From: Acinetobacter pragensis
GTDB taxonomy: Bacteria; Pseudomonadota; Gammaproteobacteria; Pseudomonadales; Moraxellaceae
Length of the DNA stretch: 64,000 nt
Reading direction: 5' to 3'
Assembly: GCF_001605895.1 (NCBI RefSeq)
Contig: NZ_LUAW01000015.1
Span: forward strand, 97,193-161,192
Shown here: positions 16,654-24,985 of the stretch, one piece after another
Layout: every line of letters starts with the position of its first letter
How positions within the stretch are numbered: the first letter of the stretch is position 1
Translations under genes and position numbers: made by a program
Notes under the pieces: generated by a model
Seen by the model: the letters and a program-made list of their open reading frames with translations, nothing else
Databases searched by the model: none
Told to the model about the DNA's origin: nothing

Positions 16654-17213
16654 TGGAAAATGCTCATCAGCGTAAAAAAGCGCCCGAATTAATCCGTCAG
16701 AAAATTTTAGATTACGCAATTCAATTGGCTTCGGAAAGAGGCGTTGCAGGTGTTTCTATTCAGGCCATTGCTGATTTAGCCGGTGTGACCAAGGGCGGCG
16801 TCTTTCATCATTTTCCCAATAAACAAAAATTGCTGGATGCGATGGTGCATGAAGTTTTGGCTCGGCTTGATCATGCCATAGATGAGTATATGCAGTATGA
16901 CCAAGAGGTGATAGGCTGCTTTACTCGGGCGTATATTTATTTTACCTTGCAGGCCGAACGTTCAGGTATTGGCACTTTATGGTCGGCTATTTCGATGACG
17001 ATGCTGACCGACCATGCATTTAATGCTACTTGGATAGCGTGGCTGCATGGCCGATTAGCCCGTCATGAGCAAACAGATGCGGGGATCGAGCTTCAATTAT
17101 TGCGTTATGCCGCGGATGGGGTGTGGCTGAATGTATTTGCCTGTTCTGAAAGCATGGATGAGCTGCTGCATATGCGGCTAGAATTAATGCGCCGTACTTA
17201 TATAAAGCTATGA
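16653..17213 (+). CDS. TetR-family transcriptional repressor
   Basis: A 186-residue TetR-family regulator. The N-terminal helix-turn-helix spans about 13-59 (ILDYAIQLASERGVAG...AIADLAGVTKGGVFHHFPNKQKLLDAM), typical of the family; the rest is the ligand-binding and dimer domain. It overlaps the SMR gene by one base (TAATG), so the two are translationally coupled. This implies that the repressor reads the presence of an efflux substrate and controls its own operon. A terminator lies just after the stop. The ligand is unknown. Confidence 0.92.
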   Translation: MENAHQRKKAPELIRQKILDYAIQLASERGVAGVSIQAIADLAGVTKGGVFHHFPNKQKLLDAMVHEVLARLDHAIDEYMQYDQEVIGCFTRAYIYFTLQAERSGIGTLWSAISMTMLTDHAFNATWIAWLHGRLARHEQTDAGIELQLLRYAADGVWLNVFACSESMDELLHMRLELMRRTYIKL

Positions 17214-17224
17214 AGCAGTCAAAA

Positions 17225-17255
17225 TAAAAAAGCATCTTTAGGGGATGCTTTTTTA
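17225..17255 (+). terminator. Rho-independent terminator of the SMR-TetR operon
   Basis: AAAAAAGCATC / GATGCTTTTTT stem with a 6-7 base loop. It could also act on the opposite strand for benE. Confidence 0.85.
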
Positions 17256-17276
17256 TTGCTGTTTGCTGAATGCCGA

Positions 17277-18443
17277 CTATTTCTTAAATTTTAAAATGCA
17301 GTGAACAGCAAAGCCAAAGATCAAGCCCCAGAATGCAGCGCCAATGCCGAAGAATTGAATGCCTGATGCGCTGAATAAGAACGTCAGCAGTGCCGCTTCG
17401 CGTTCTGATGCTTCATGAAAGGCGATAGCGATGTTATGGCTGATGGTGCCTAAAAGGGCAATGCCAGCCAATGCCGTAATGAATACCGCTGGAAAAGACA
17501 TTAAAAAGCTGGTTAATGTGGCCGCAAAGATGCCCATGAGAATATAAAAGAAACCGCAGCTCATGCCTGCGATATAACGCTTTGCAGGATCTGGATGCAC
17601 TTGATCATCCAAGCTGATGGCCGCGCTGATGGCGGCGATATTGACGCTGTAGCTGCCGAACGGCGAAAAAATGGCTTGCGCCGTGCCAGTCCAGCCAATC
17701 AGCTGATTGACATTCGGCTGGTAACCGTAGCTTTTAATCATCGCAAGGCCAGGCAGATATTGTGATGCCATATTGATGACAAATAAAGGCAGCGCCAGAC
17801 CTAGAATTGCTGCGCTGCTGAAGCTTGGGCTAACCCAAACCGGTTTTGCCAAGGCGATATCAATAGACGGCATGCTGAAATTTAAAAACAGCGGGCACAG
17901 CCCAATGCCTGCAATTACTGTAATGACAATGCTGTAGCGTGGCCAAAAGCGTTTTGACAAAATATAGGCCGCCAGTAGCGATAAAATAAACGCCCATTCA
18001 TTTTGCATGCTGGCAAAAAGTGAGATGCCGAATTTAAGCAAGACACCCGCCAGCATGGCGCTGGTTAAGCTTTGCGGGATGTAAGACAGAACTCTTTGGA
18101 AAATGCCTAAAAAACCTAGCGCTGCAGTTAAGACACCGCAGACTAAAAAGGCGCCAATCGCTTCATTCAGGCTGTATCCGCTGCCGGTTGCTAAAATTAA
18201 TGCTAGGCCAGCGGTTGACCAAGAGGTCGCTACAGGATATTTGAATTTCCAAGATAGCAATAGGCCGCTTAAGCCAATGGCTAAGCCCAGCGCCCAAAAC
18301 CAGGAGGTGATTTGTTCAGTGGATGCGCCTAAAGTCTGTGCAGCCTGAATTACTAAGACTGCAGAAACGCTGATGCCGACAAGAAACGTAATAAAACCTG
18401 CAAAGACTGCAGGAATAGAAAAGTCATTCAGAAATTTTTGCAT
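17277..18443 (-). CDS. benE: BenE-family benzoate/H+ symporter-type transporter
   Basis: A 388-residue integral membrane protein with about twelve hydrophobic segments and the BenE pattern: FSIPAVFAGFITFLVGISVSAVLVIQAA at the N-terminus, SWKFKYPVATSWSTAGLALI, and GSYSVNIAAISAAISLDDQ in the second half. Family members import benzoate with protons. However, no benzoate catabolic gene (benABCD, catA) lies nearby, so the substrate here is only a family inference. It ends next to the TetR gene, convergently. The leuE gene lies upstream on the same strand, with a 137-base gap. Confidence 0.85.
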   Translation of the reverse strand: MQKFLNDFSIPAVFAGFITFLVGISVSAVLVIQAAQTLGASTEQITSWFWALGLAIGLSGLLLSWKFKYPVATSWSTAGLALILATGSGYSLNEAIGAFLVCGVLTAALGFLGIFQRVLSYIPQSLTSAMLAGVLLKFGISLFASMQNEWAFILSLLAAYILSKRFWPRYSIVITVIAGIGLCPLFLNFSMPSIDIALAKPVWVSPSFSSAAILGLALPLFVINMASQYLPGLAMIKSYGYQPNVNQLIGWTGTAQAIFSPFGSYSVNIAAISAAISLDDQVHPDPAKRYIAGMSCGFFYILMGIFAATLTSFLMSFPAVFITALAGIALLGTISHNIAIAFHEASEREAALLTFLFSASGIQFFGIGAAFWGLIFGFAVHCILKFKK

Positions 18444-18580
18444 AATCCATTGCCGCTATAGAGCGTTTAATAGTTGAAAAGCGTAATAATCATACGCGAT
18501 TCATATTTTTGCTGAAAGGTAAAAAGCCCGAAGCGGCGGTTATATTTATTGAGTATTTCTATAAAGATAGAGTGATTGAT

Positions 18581-19231
18581 TTATAGGGAAGATGTTGCGA
18601 GCTTTAATCCAAAACCGCAAAACAGCAGGCCTACAGAAGCGACACAGCATGCTGTCAGTTTAAAGCGGTTCGCAAAATACGATGCGAGATTTGCCCCAGA
18701 AAAAATAAGCACGGTTAAATAGCTCATGCTGATGATTTGCAGCACGACAGCCAAGGCGGTGAACGTTAAGGCCGGATATGGATAGGCCGGGTCGACAAAC
18801 TGCACAAAGAAAGACAGATAAAATAAAATCGCTTTTGGATTTAAAATACTGATTGTGAGCGCAGTGCGGAACGGGTGCAAGTGTTCGAGGGATTCCTGTT
18901 TTTGCTGGAGCTGTTCAGGCGCAGCTGTTGCATTCCACGTGTTATAGGCTGCCAACAGTAATTTAATGCCTAAATAGCTTAAATAGGCAGCGCCAATAAT
19001 TTTAAGCAGAATAAAGAGCCAAGGAAAGGCGTGCAGTAAAGAAGCGGCGCCCAGCGCGGTCAAAATAATTAAAATCATATCGCCGGTATAGACACCGAAG
19101 GCGCTAATATAACCGGCTTTAATGCCATAGCGTGAGGCGACAGTCATAACATAAATAGAATTTGGGCCTGGCAGCAGCACAATCAAAATGGTCCCAATAA
19201 TATAGGTTGTTAAGTCTGTGATACCGAACAC
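18581..19231 (-). CDS. leuE: LysE/RhtB-family amino acid exporter, LeuE-like
   Basis: A 216-residue exporter of the LysE superfamily with six hydrophobic segments. It resembles E. coli LeuE (leucine efflux) closely at IVLLPGPNSIYVM, GVYTGDMILIILTALGAASLL, GAAYLSYLGIKLL, and LNPKAILFYLSFFVQFVDP. It would export a branched-chain or related amino acid by proton antiport. The start is GTG with a modest ribosome binding site (GAGTG). The lone deviation is a 20-residue polar loop (APEQLQQKQESLEHLH) between helices three and four. Neighbours give no further hint. Confidence 0.85.
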   Translation of the reverse strand: MFGITDLTTYIIGTILIVLLPGPNSIYVMTVASRYGIKAGYISAFGVYTGDMILIILTALGAASLLHAFPWLFILLKIIGAAYLSYLGIKLLLAAYNTWNATAAPEQLQQKQESLEHLHPFRTALTISILNPKAILFYLSFFVQFVDPAYPYPALTFTALAVVLQIISMSYLTVLIFSGANLASYFANRFKLTACCVASVGLLFCGFGLKLATSSL

Positions 19232-19304
19232 GTCACACTCACATAAAAAAGCTGATGAGGCATTATAGCCGCACCAGCTGTTAGAAAAAGATGAAAGTTT
19301 CTAA

Positions 19305-20294
19305 TTAAGCTTGAATATCAGCATCTAAGCCAAAAGATTGGCGCAACAGAATACTGAGCTGCTCACGCGCTTTAATGAAGCCATCAATACCGCTTTGAAG
19401 AAGCTGGAATGACATCAGGTCATGTTCCAGCTGAGTTTTGAAAGAAGCTTTATCTAAAGATGCGATAGGGTGTTCTGTATGCGGATGCGCATGACCTTCA
19501 GAAAGCTGAGGAATCACTTCTTGCTGATCCTGTTCAAGCTCTGCCAGCAGTCCGGGCGATACGGTTAGCAGGTCGCATCCCGCCAGCCCAAGAACCTGCG
19601 CTGTACTGCGGAAGCTTGCACCCATAATTTCAGTTTTAATGCTGTTCTGTTTGTAGTAATGGTAAATCTGTTTGACTGAAAGGACACCCGGGTCTTTTTC
19701 AATTGGGTAGCTGTCAACATTTTCAGCTTTTTTATACCAGTCTAAGATGCGTCCAACAAAAGGTGAAATCAGCGTTACATTGGCTTCGGCACAGGCCTGC
19801 GCCTGATGCAGGCCGAACAGCAGCGTTAAATTGCAGTTAATGCCTTCAGCCTGCAGCGCTTTGGCCGCCTGAATGCCTTCCCATGTCGAAGCAATCTTAA
19901 TCAAAATGCGGTCTTGTTCTACGCCGTACTGCTGATACAGCGCCAGCAATTCTTTGGCTTTGGCAATTGTGGCATCGGTGTCATAAGAAAGAGCGGCATC
20001 TACCTCTGTAGAAACGCGGCCTTCTATGAGTTTTAAAATTTCAACACCAAATTTAACAGTCAAAATATCAATCGTGCGTTCAACTAATTCATCACCGGCA
20101 TAGCCTTCTTGTTTGGCTTGATCAAAAGCATTTTCAATCAGTTCTTTGTTTTCTGCCTGATTGGCTGCCGCCGTAATAAGCGATGGGTTGGTGGTTGCAT
20201 CTAAGGGACGGAATTTTTCGATTGCAGATAAGTCACTGCTGTCTGCAACAATAGTTGTCATGCTTTTTAATTGGTTTAGCGCAGATTGTGTCAT
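19305..20294 (-). CDS. tal: transaldolase
   Basis: A 329-residue class-I transaldolase (TalA/TalB type) of the non-oxidative pentose phosphate pathway, interconverting sedoheptulose-7-P plus glyceraldehyde-3-P with erythrose-4-P plus fructose-6-P. The Schiff-base lysine is Lys133 in ILIKIASTWEG. Other hallmarks are DATTNPSLI near residue 32 and NLTLLFG...LISPFVGRILDW. The C-terminal tail contains a His-rich insert (EGHAHPHTEHP) not typical of E. coli TalB. The gene stands alone; the LysR gene aceR lies upstream on the same strand, with a 90-base gap. Confidence 0.95.
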   Translation of the reverse strand: MTQSALNQLKSMTTIVADSSDLSAIEKFRPLDATTNPSLITAAANQAENKELIENAFDQAKQEGYAGDELVERTIDILTVKFGVEILKLIEGRVSTEVDAALSYDTDATIAKAKELLALYQQYGVEQDRILIKIASTWEGIQAAKALQAEGINCNLTLLFGLHQAQACAEANVTLISPFVGRILDWYKKAENVDSYPIEKDPGVLSVKQIYHYYKQNSIKTEIMGASFRSTAQVLGLAGCDLLTVSPGLLAELEQDQQEVIPQLSEGHAHPHTEHPIASLDKASFKTQLEHDLMSFQLLQSGIDGFIKAREQLSILLRQSFGLDADIQA

Positions 20295-20383
20295 TGATAT
20301 CTAATTCTTAAAGTTATTGCCTGTACATACTTTTATATCACAAACTCGATTTAACCCAATGGCCTTGCGTAGGGCTATGGCTG

Positions 20384-21274
20384 CTAAAATGTATTTTTTC
20401 GCAGATTTCTGACGTGATTAATCAAAAAACGAGCAGCTGCGCCTTGCTGGTTTTCACGATTCCAGACCAAATCAACAAAATATTCAAACTTTGGAGTGAA
20501 GTCTGCGAAATTTAAAATTTTCAGCTGCTGCTTAAGCAGGGGATTTTCATTCAACATTTCTACCGGCAGTACGCCCCAGCCTAAGTTTTGCAAAATCATG
20601 GCGCAGGCAGAATGATGATTATCGGTGCGCCAGTAGTTTTTTGAATAAAGCAATTCAGGTTTGATGCTGCGGTCACGGCTTGCCACTACAATTTGGCGGC
20701 TTTGCAGAATTTGTTCAAAGCTGTTTTTTGGAAACTGGGCCAATAAATAATCTTTAGATGAAACAGGAACAAGCGCTTGGCGTTTCAGCTCTATAAATTG
20801 TTCATTGCTTTCCAGCTGTTCGCGTTCAAACATCAGGGCAAACTGGGCTGTACCGTTAACCAACATATTTTGCGCATCTTCTTGCGGCGCGGTGAAAATA
20901 TTGATTTGCAGTTCCGGAAACTCTTTTTCCAGTGCAGAAATATAATCTGTCCAATGGGTGTGCAGCAATTCAGAAACCACCACAATGTTTAAAGCAGATT
21001 CAAGTCCGGAACTAAGCGCCAAAGCATGTTGCTTCCATTGATTCATTTCAATCAATAACTGTTCAGTCTTTTCAAACAATGTCACGGCTTGCGCGGTTGG
21101 AACAGGTTCACGCCCAACGCGATTAAAAAGGATCAGGTTTAAGTCAATTTCTAAATTGGCGATTGACATGCTGACAGCAGAAGGAACTTTTCCGAGTTTG
21201 CGCGCAGCGGCTGAAAATGACCCTGTCTGCATGACTGTCTGGAAAATAATGAGCTGTTCTTGATTGATATTCAT
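20384..21274 (-). CDS. aceR: LysR-type regulator of the AceI efflux gene
   Basis: A 296-residue LysR-type transcriptional regulator. The N-terminal helix-turn-helix spans about 7-60 (LIIFQTVMQTGSFSAAARKLGKVPSAVSMSIANLE), followed by the inducer-binding domain. It is divergent from the adjacent PACE-family gene, the same arrangement as A. baumannii AceR and AceI, where AceR activates aceI in response to chlorhexidine. I therefore name it by position and family; the ligand for this copy is inferred. The 129-base intergenic region between the two genes should hold its binding sites. Confidence 0.82.
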   Translation of the reverse strand: MNINQEQLIIFQTVMQTGSFSAAARKLGKVPSAVSMSIANLEIDLNLILFNRVGREPVPTAQAVTLFEKTEQLLIEMNQWKQHALALSSGLESALNIVVVSELLHTHWTDYISALEKEFPELQINIFTAPQEDAQNMLVNGTAQFALMFEREQLESNEQFIELKRQALVPVSSKDYLLAQFPKNSFEQILQSRQIVVASRDRSIKPELLYSKNYWRTDNHHSACAMILQNLGWGVLPVEMLNENPLLKQQLKILNFADFTPKFEYFVDLVWNRENQQGAAARFLINHVRNLRKNTF

Positions 21275-21403
21275 GTACGCTCTGCAGTTGCGGTGAATGA
21301 ATAGTGTATCTGATCCATCAAATATATTGAAAGAATCTTACTCGATTAATCAATTTAATAAAAATAAAATGCATTCATCCTAATTATTGAATGAGAGTTT
21401 AAA
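21275..21403. promoter_or_regulatory. divergent aceR/aceI control region
   Basis: The 129-base AT-rich gap between the two start codons. LysR-type regulators bind T-N11-A motifs in such gaps; several candidates exist but none stands out. An A/T-rich ladder (AATATATTG, ATTAATCAATTTAATA) lies near the middle. Confidence 0.5.
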
Positions 21404-21826
21404 ATGTTGATTTCCAAGAGAAGGATTATTCATGCGCTAAGCTATGAGATCATCCTGTTGGTGATCATTGCTATCGCGCTGAGTTTTATTTTTGAAGTGC
21501 CAATGGAAGTGACGGGTACATTGGGAATTGCCATGGCGGTTACTTCTGTGATTTGGAACATGATTTTCAATCATTTTTTTGAAAAATTTGAAGCAAAAAG
21601 AAAGTTAAAAAGAACCGTTGGCGTACGTATTCTGCATGCTATCGGGTTTGAAGGCGGCTTAATGCTGGCGACCATTCCGATGGTGGCATATGCCATGGAA
21701 ATGAGCATTTGGCAGGCTATTCTGCTGGATTTCAGCATGACCATGTGTATTTTAGTTTATACGTTCATTTTTCAATGGTGTTATGACCATTTAGAAGCAC
21801 ACTTAGGTTATCAGCCTAAATATTGA
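21404..21826 (+). CDS. aceI: PACE-family chlorhexidine/diamine efflux protein AceI
   Basis: A 140-residue four-helix inner-membrane transporter of the proteobacterial antimicrobial compound efflux (PACE) family. It opens MLISKRRIIHALSYEII, with the conserved functional glutamate at position 15. It continues with ALSFIFEVPMEVTGTLGIAMAVTSVIWNMIFNHFFE, very close to A. baumannii AceI. It works as a proton-driven exporter, for example of chlorhexidine and short-chain diamines such as cadaverine and putrescine. The two-fold repeat of the bacterial transmembrane pair (BTP) domain is visible, with the second HALGFEGG-like motif (HAIGFEGG) near 77. A terminator follows. Confidence 0.94.
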   Translation: MLISKRRIIHALSYEIILLVIIAIALSFIFEVPMEVTGTLGIAMAVTSVIWNMIFNHFFEKFEAKRKLKRTVGVRILHAIGFEGGLMLATIPMVAYAMEMSIWQAILLDFSMTMCILVYTFIFQWCYDHLEAHLGYQPKY

Positions 21827-21848
21827 TAAATTTCATGTAAAAAATCTA

Positions 21849-21880
21849 TAAAGGCCTGAAAAGACAAGTTCAGGCCTTTG
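21849..21880 (+). terminator. terminator-like hairpin after aceI
   Basis: AAAGGCCTGAA / TTCAGGCCTTT perfect 11-bp stem with an 8-base loop. It has only a short T-run, so termination may be partial. Confidence 0.65.
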
Positions 21881-22016
21881 CTGATATAAGAAATATTAAT
21901 TTTTAACGTATGATAAAAAAATAAACAAAAAAATAAACATAATTATTAATTTAGTGTAATAGCTGATTAAAAAAAATTTGTTTATGAATTCATCATGTCG
22001 AAAAAGGAATGAGACA

Positions 22017-23138
22017 ATGAAATTAGGCTTAATTGCTGTGCCATTGATTTTAATGGGTGTAACACAGGCAGGGGTCGCAGCCACACAGGGGAACTTTAAA
22101 CGCTTTTCGGTTTCTGCTGGCTGGCTGCATGTGATGCCGCAAGGAAAAGCCAATCCGTTTAATATTAATACAGCGGTAAAAAATGGCACTGTAGCTACAG
22201 TTGGATCAATTAGTGAAGGCGCTTTCGTAAATTCTATAGATCCGAATGCTACTAATATAGATTATGGAACAAATACTCCTTTTAATACCAAAACACTCCT
22301 ACAAGATCTCATTGATGCAGATGCTTTAAGAATGTTTGGTATATCTGATGCTGATAGAAATGTTTTAGCTAGTGAATCTGGCAGTGCGGTAATTAATGGC
22401 TTAGACTCTTGGCAGTCAGGTGGCACTGGTCTTGAAGCGGACGATGTCGATACTCTCGGTTTAACGTTCAATTATTACCTTAATGATAATGTATCTTTGC
22501 AATTCATTGGAGGTATCCCTCCCAAGGTTGATATTAAAGGGAAAGGCAACATTACAGCACCTTTGTCAGGACACGCTACCCCAACTGGTCAATCAGGTGA
22601 TCTTATATTTCCAGATGGTTTAGATTTGAAGCAAGATATTCCTATTACAAATCTTGACAATAAATCTAAAGCTGCGACGGTGCGCGCTTGGACACCTGCA
22701 TTGGAAGTACAGTATCAATTTGGTAAATCTGGTGTTAACAAATTCAGACCTTATATTGGCGCTGGTTTAATGTATGCGTATTTTAATGATATTAAGCTCA
22801 ACTCAGAAATTCGATCTGATTTGGAAGCAGCGGGCCATATGATTCAAAATGTTTTGGATAATAAAGCTGGAGCCGCGCTAGATGGTAAAATATCATCAGG
22901 CGTTATGCGGGTAGATGTTGATGCAGATGATGCCATTGCACCTATTGTTACCGCAGGTTTTACTTATGATTTGAATGACAACTGGTATGGTGTGGCTTCA
23001 GTTTCTTATGCCAAGCTCAATAATAAAACCACAATTAATGTCGTGAATGAATCTACAGGCCAGCAGTTAATTCATGCCACAACTAAAATTGATATTGATC
23101 CGCTTATTACCTATTTGGGTGTGGGATACCGTTTTTAA
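22017..23138 (+). CDS. OmpW-family outer-membrane protein, long variant
   Basis: A 373-residue OmpW-family protein. A signal peptide (MKLGLIAVPLILMGVTQAGVAA) is followed by SAGWLHVMPQG, then the strand pattern ending ITYLGVGYRF, the usual outer-membrane C-terminus with a terminal Phe. Ordinary OmpW proteins have about 210 residues in an eight-stranded barrel. This one has an extra stretch at about 40-150 (the NINTAVKNG... to GLEADDVDTLGL region) and another near 170-215, probably long extracellular loops. The start at 22017 has AAGGAATGAG before it. A shorter paralogue lies on the opposite strand at 32974-33801. Confidence 0.87.
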   Translation: MKLGLIAVPLILMGVTQAGVAATQGNFKRFSVSAGWLHVMPQGKANPFNINTAVKNGTVATVGSISEGAFVNSIDPNATNIDYGTNTPFNTKTLLQDLIDADALRMFGISDADRNVLASESGSAVINGLDSWQSGGTGLEADDVDTLGLTFNYYLNDNVSLQFIGGIPPKVDIKGKGNITAPLSGHATPTGQSGDLIFPDGLDLKQDIPITNLDNKSKAATVRAWTPALEVQYQFGKSGVNKFRPYIGAGLMYAYFNDIKLNSEIRSDLEAAGHMIQNVLDNKAGAALDGKISSGVMRVDVDADDAIAPIVTAGFTYDLNDNWYGVASVSYAKLNNKTTINVVNESTGQQLIHATTKIDIDPLITYLGVGYRF

Positions 23139-23154
23139 GTTTTTGTTTTGTTGA

Positions 23155-23186
23155 TTAAAAAACCGCTCAATAGAGCGGTTTTTTTA
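23155..23186. terminator. Rho-independent terminator
   Basis: AACCGCTC-AATA-GAGCGGTT flanked by A- and T-runs on both sides. It serves the OmpW gene and the convergent thiolase gene. Confidence 0.85.
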
Positions 23187-23203
23187 TTAGGGGGAATTAA
23201 AAA

Positions 23204-24745
23204 TTATTTCTCTACAATTGCAGTCACGCCTTGACCGCCAGCTGCGCAGATAGAAATTAACACGCGGCCTGAACCTTTTTCATTTAGCAGTTTAGCAGCG
23301 GTAGCAATAATACGGCCGCCAGTAGCAGCAAATGGGTGGCCTGCAGCTAAAGAAGAACCTTTCACGTTCAATTTAGCACGGTCAATTGAACCCAATGGCG
23401 CTTCTAAGCCCAAACGGTCTTTACAGAATTTTGGATCTTCCCAAGCTTTAAGTGTAGACAATACTTGCGATGCAAATGCTTCATGAATTTCGTAGTAATC
23501 AAAATCTTGAAGTTTGATGCCAGCGCGGTCAAGCATACGCGGTACTGCATAGGCAGGCGCCATCAATAAGCCTTCTTTTTTCTCTACAAAGTCTACAGCC
23601 GCAGTTTCCTGGAATGTTAAATAAGCCAGTACTTCATGGCCGTTTGCTTTAGCCCATTCTTCAGAGGCTAGCAGTACGCAAGATGCGCCGTCAGTTAATG
23701 GCGTAGAGTTGCCGGCAGTCATCGTGCGGCCATCGCCTTTACCGAAAGCAGGCTTTAATTTTGCCAGTTTATCTACAGAAGATTCTGGGCGAAGATTGTT
23801 ATCACGCTCTAAACCAAGGAAAGGCGTAATTAAGTCATCAAAGAAACCTTCTTCGTATGCTTTAGCCATTTTTTGGTGAGACGCAGCAGCAAGTTCATCT
23901 TGCGCTTCACGTGCAATACCCCATTCAAGCGCAGTAATGGCCTGATGGTCACCCATAGAAAGACCAGTACGCGGTTCACCGTTTTTAGGCGCATCCATTA
24001 AATCTTTTAAATTGATTTTGGTTAATGCTTTTAAGCGGTCTTTACCTGTTTTTGCAATGTTCAATTCAAGCAATGCTTTACGCAGGCCATCACCAAAGGC
24101 GATAGGCGCATCAGAGGTAGTATCTACACCGCCGGCAACACCCACTTCAATTTGACCCAATGCAATTTTGTTTGCTACAAGAAATGCCGCCTGCAAGCCA
24201 GTACCGCAAGCTTGCTGAATATCGTAAGCAGGTGTTTCAGGAGCAAGTTCTGTATTCAGCACACACTCACGAGTCATGTTAAAGTCACGGCTATGCTTTA
24301 AAACTGCGCCAGCAACTACTTCACCCAAACGCTGACCTTGCAGGTTAAAGCGCTCTACCAAACCATTTAAAGCGGCAGTAAACATGTCTGTATTAGATGC
24401 AGTGAAATAAGCGCCATTAGAGCGGGCGAATGGAATGCGGTTACCGCCAATAATAGCAACGCGGCGAACAGAGTTTTGGCTCATGGTTTTATCCTGTTGA
24501 ACAGAAGTTTGAGTTGTTTGTTTTAAAGCTGTATTTGATGTAGCTGCAGCTGTCGAAGCAGGGCTTTTATTGCCGCTGCGCGAAGACGCGGTGCGGGTAC
24601 GGGCCGGTTTGGCTGCAGCAGCTGCTGATTTAACCGCTGGCGCTGTTTTTTTTGCCGTGCGGGCTGCTGTGGTTTTTGATGGTTTTGACACAGCAGGTTC
24701 AGCAGAATTTTCGACTGCTGGATTTTCTTGAGTTGTTTTGCTCAT
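23204..24745 (-). CDS. acetyl-CoA C-acyltransferase (thiolase) with Lys/Ala-rich N-terminal extension
   Basis: A 513-residue thiolase (FadI-like) that cleaves or forms beta-ketoacyl-CoA. Catalytic motifs: the nucleophile Cys in QQACGTGLQAA, the His in GHPFAATGG, and the second Cys in SICAAGGQG. The core begins at MSQNSVRRVAIIGG. Before it lie about 87 residues rich in Ala, Lys, Thr and Pro (KTTAARTAKKTAPAVKSAAAA...), which resembles PhaF or histone-H1-like tails. A second ATG at 24484 has its own good ribosome binding site (AGGATAAAACC), so a short form starting at the core is also plausible. It is divergent from the FabG-like gene and probably takes part in the same acyl-CoA pathway. Confidence 0.88.
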   Translation of the reverse strand: MSKTTQENPAVENSAEPAVSKPSKTTAARTAKKTAPAVKSAAAAAKPARTRTASSRSGNKSPASTAAATSNTALKQTTQTSVQQDKTMSQNSVRRVAIIGGNRIPFARSNGAYFTASNTDMFTAALNGLVERFNLQGQRLGEVVAGAVLKHSRDFNMTRECVLNTELAPETPAYDIQQACGTGLQAAFLVANKIALGQIEVGVAGGVDTTSDAPIAFGDGLRKALLELNIAKTGKDRLKALTKINLKDLMDAPKNGEPRTGLSMGDHQAITALEWGIAREAQDELAAASHQKMAKAYEEGFFDDLITPFLGLERDNNLRPESSVDKLAKLKPAFGKGDGRTMTAGNSTPLTDGASCVLLASEEWAKANGHEVLAYLTFQETAAVDFVEKKEGLLMAPAYAVPRMLDRAGIKLQDFDYYEIHEAFASQVLSTLKAWEDPKFCKDRLGLEAPLGSIDRAKLNVKGSSLAAGHPFAATGGRIIATAAKLLNEKGSGRVLISICAAGGQGVTAIVEK

Positions 24746-24985
24746 AAGGCTTTTCCAAGCATGTAAAAGTATTCCTAAGGCGTACATTAACATATTCAAT
24801 GGGGGGCTGAATTGACTGGAATGACATTGCAGAATGCTTTCAGGTCAAGTCATCAAAACTTTAACTCAAGTATTATTCTAACCAGACTGATGGGGCTATT
24901 GAAATATAAGTCAATGACATCATATTGAAGTTAAAAGGATATCTTCAAAGCCATCAAAAAATTAATTTATTCGAGAGATACAAAC

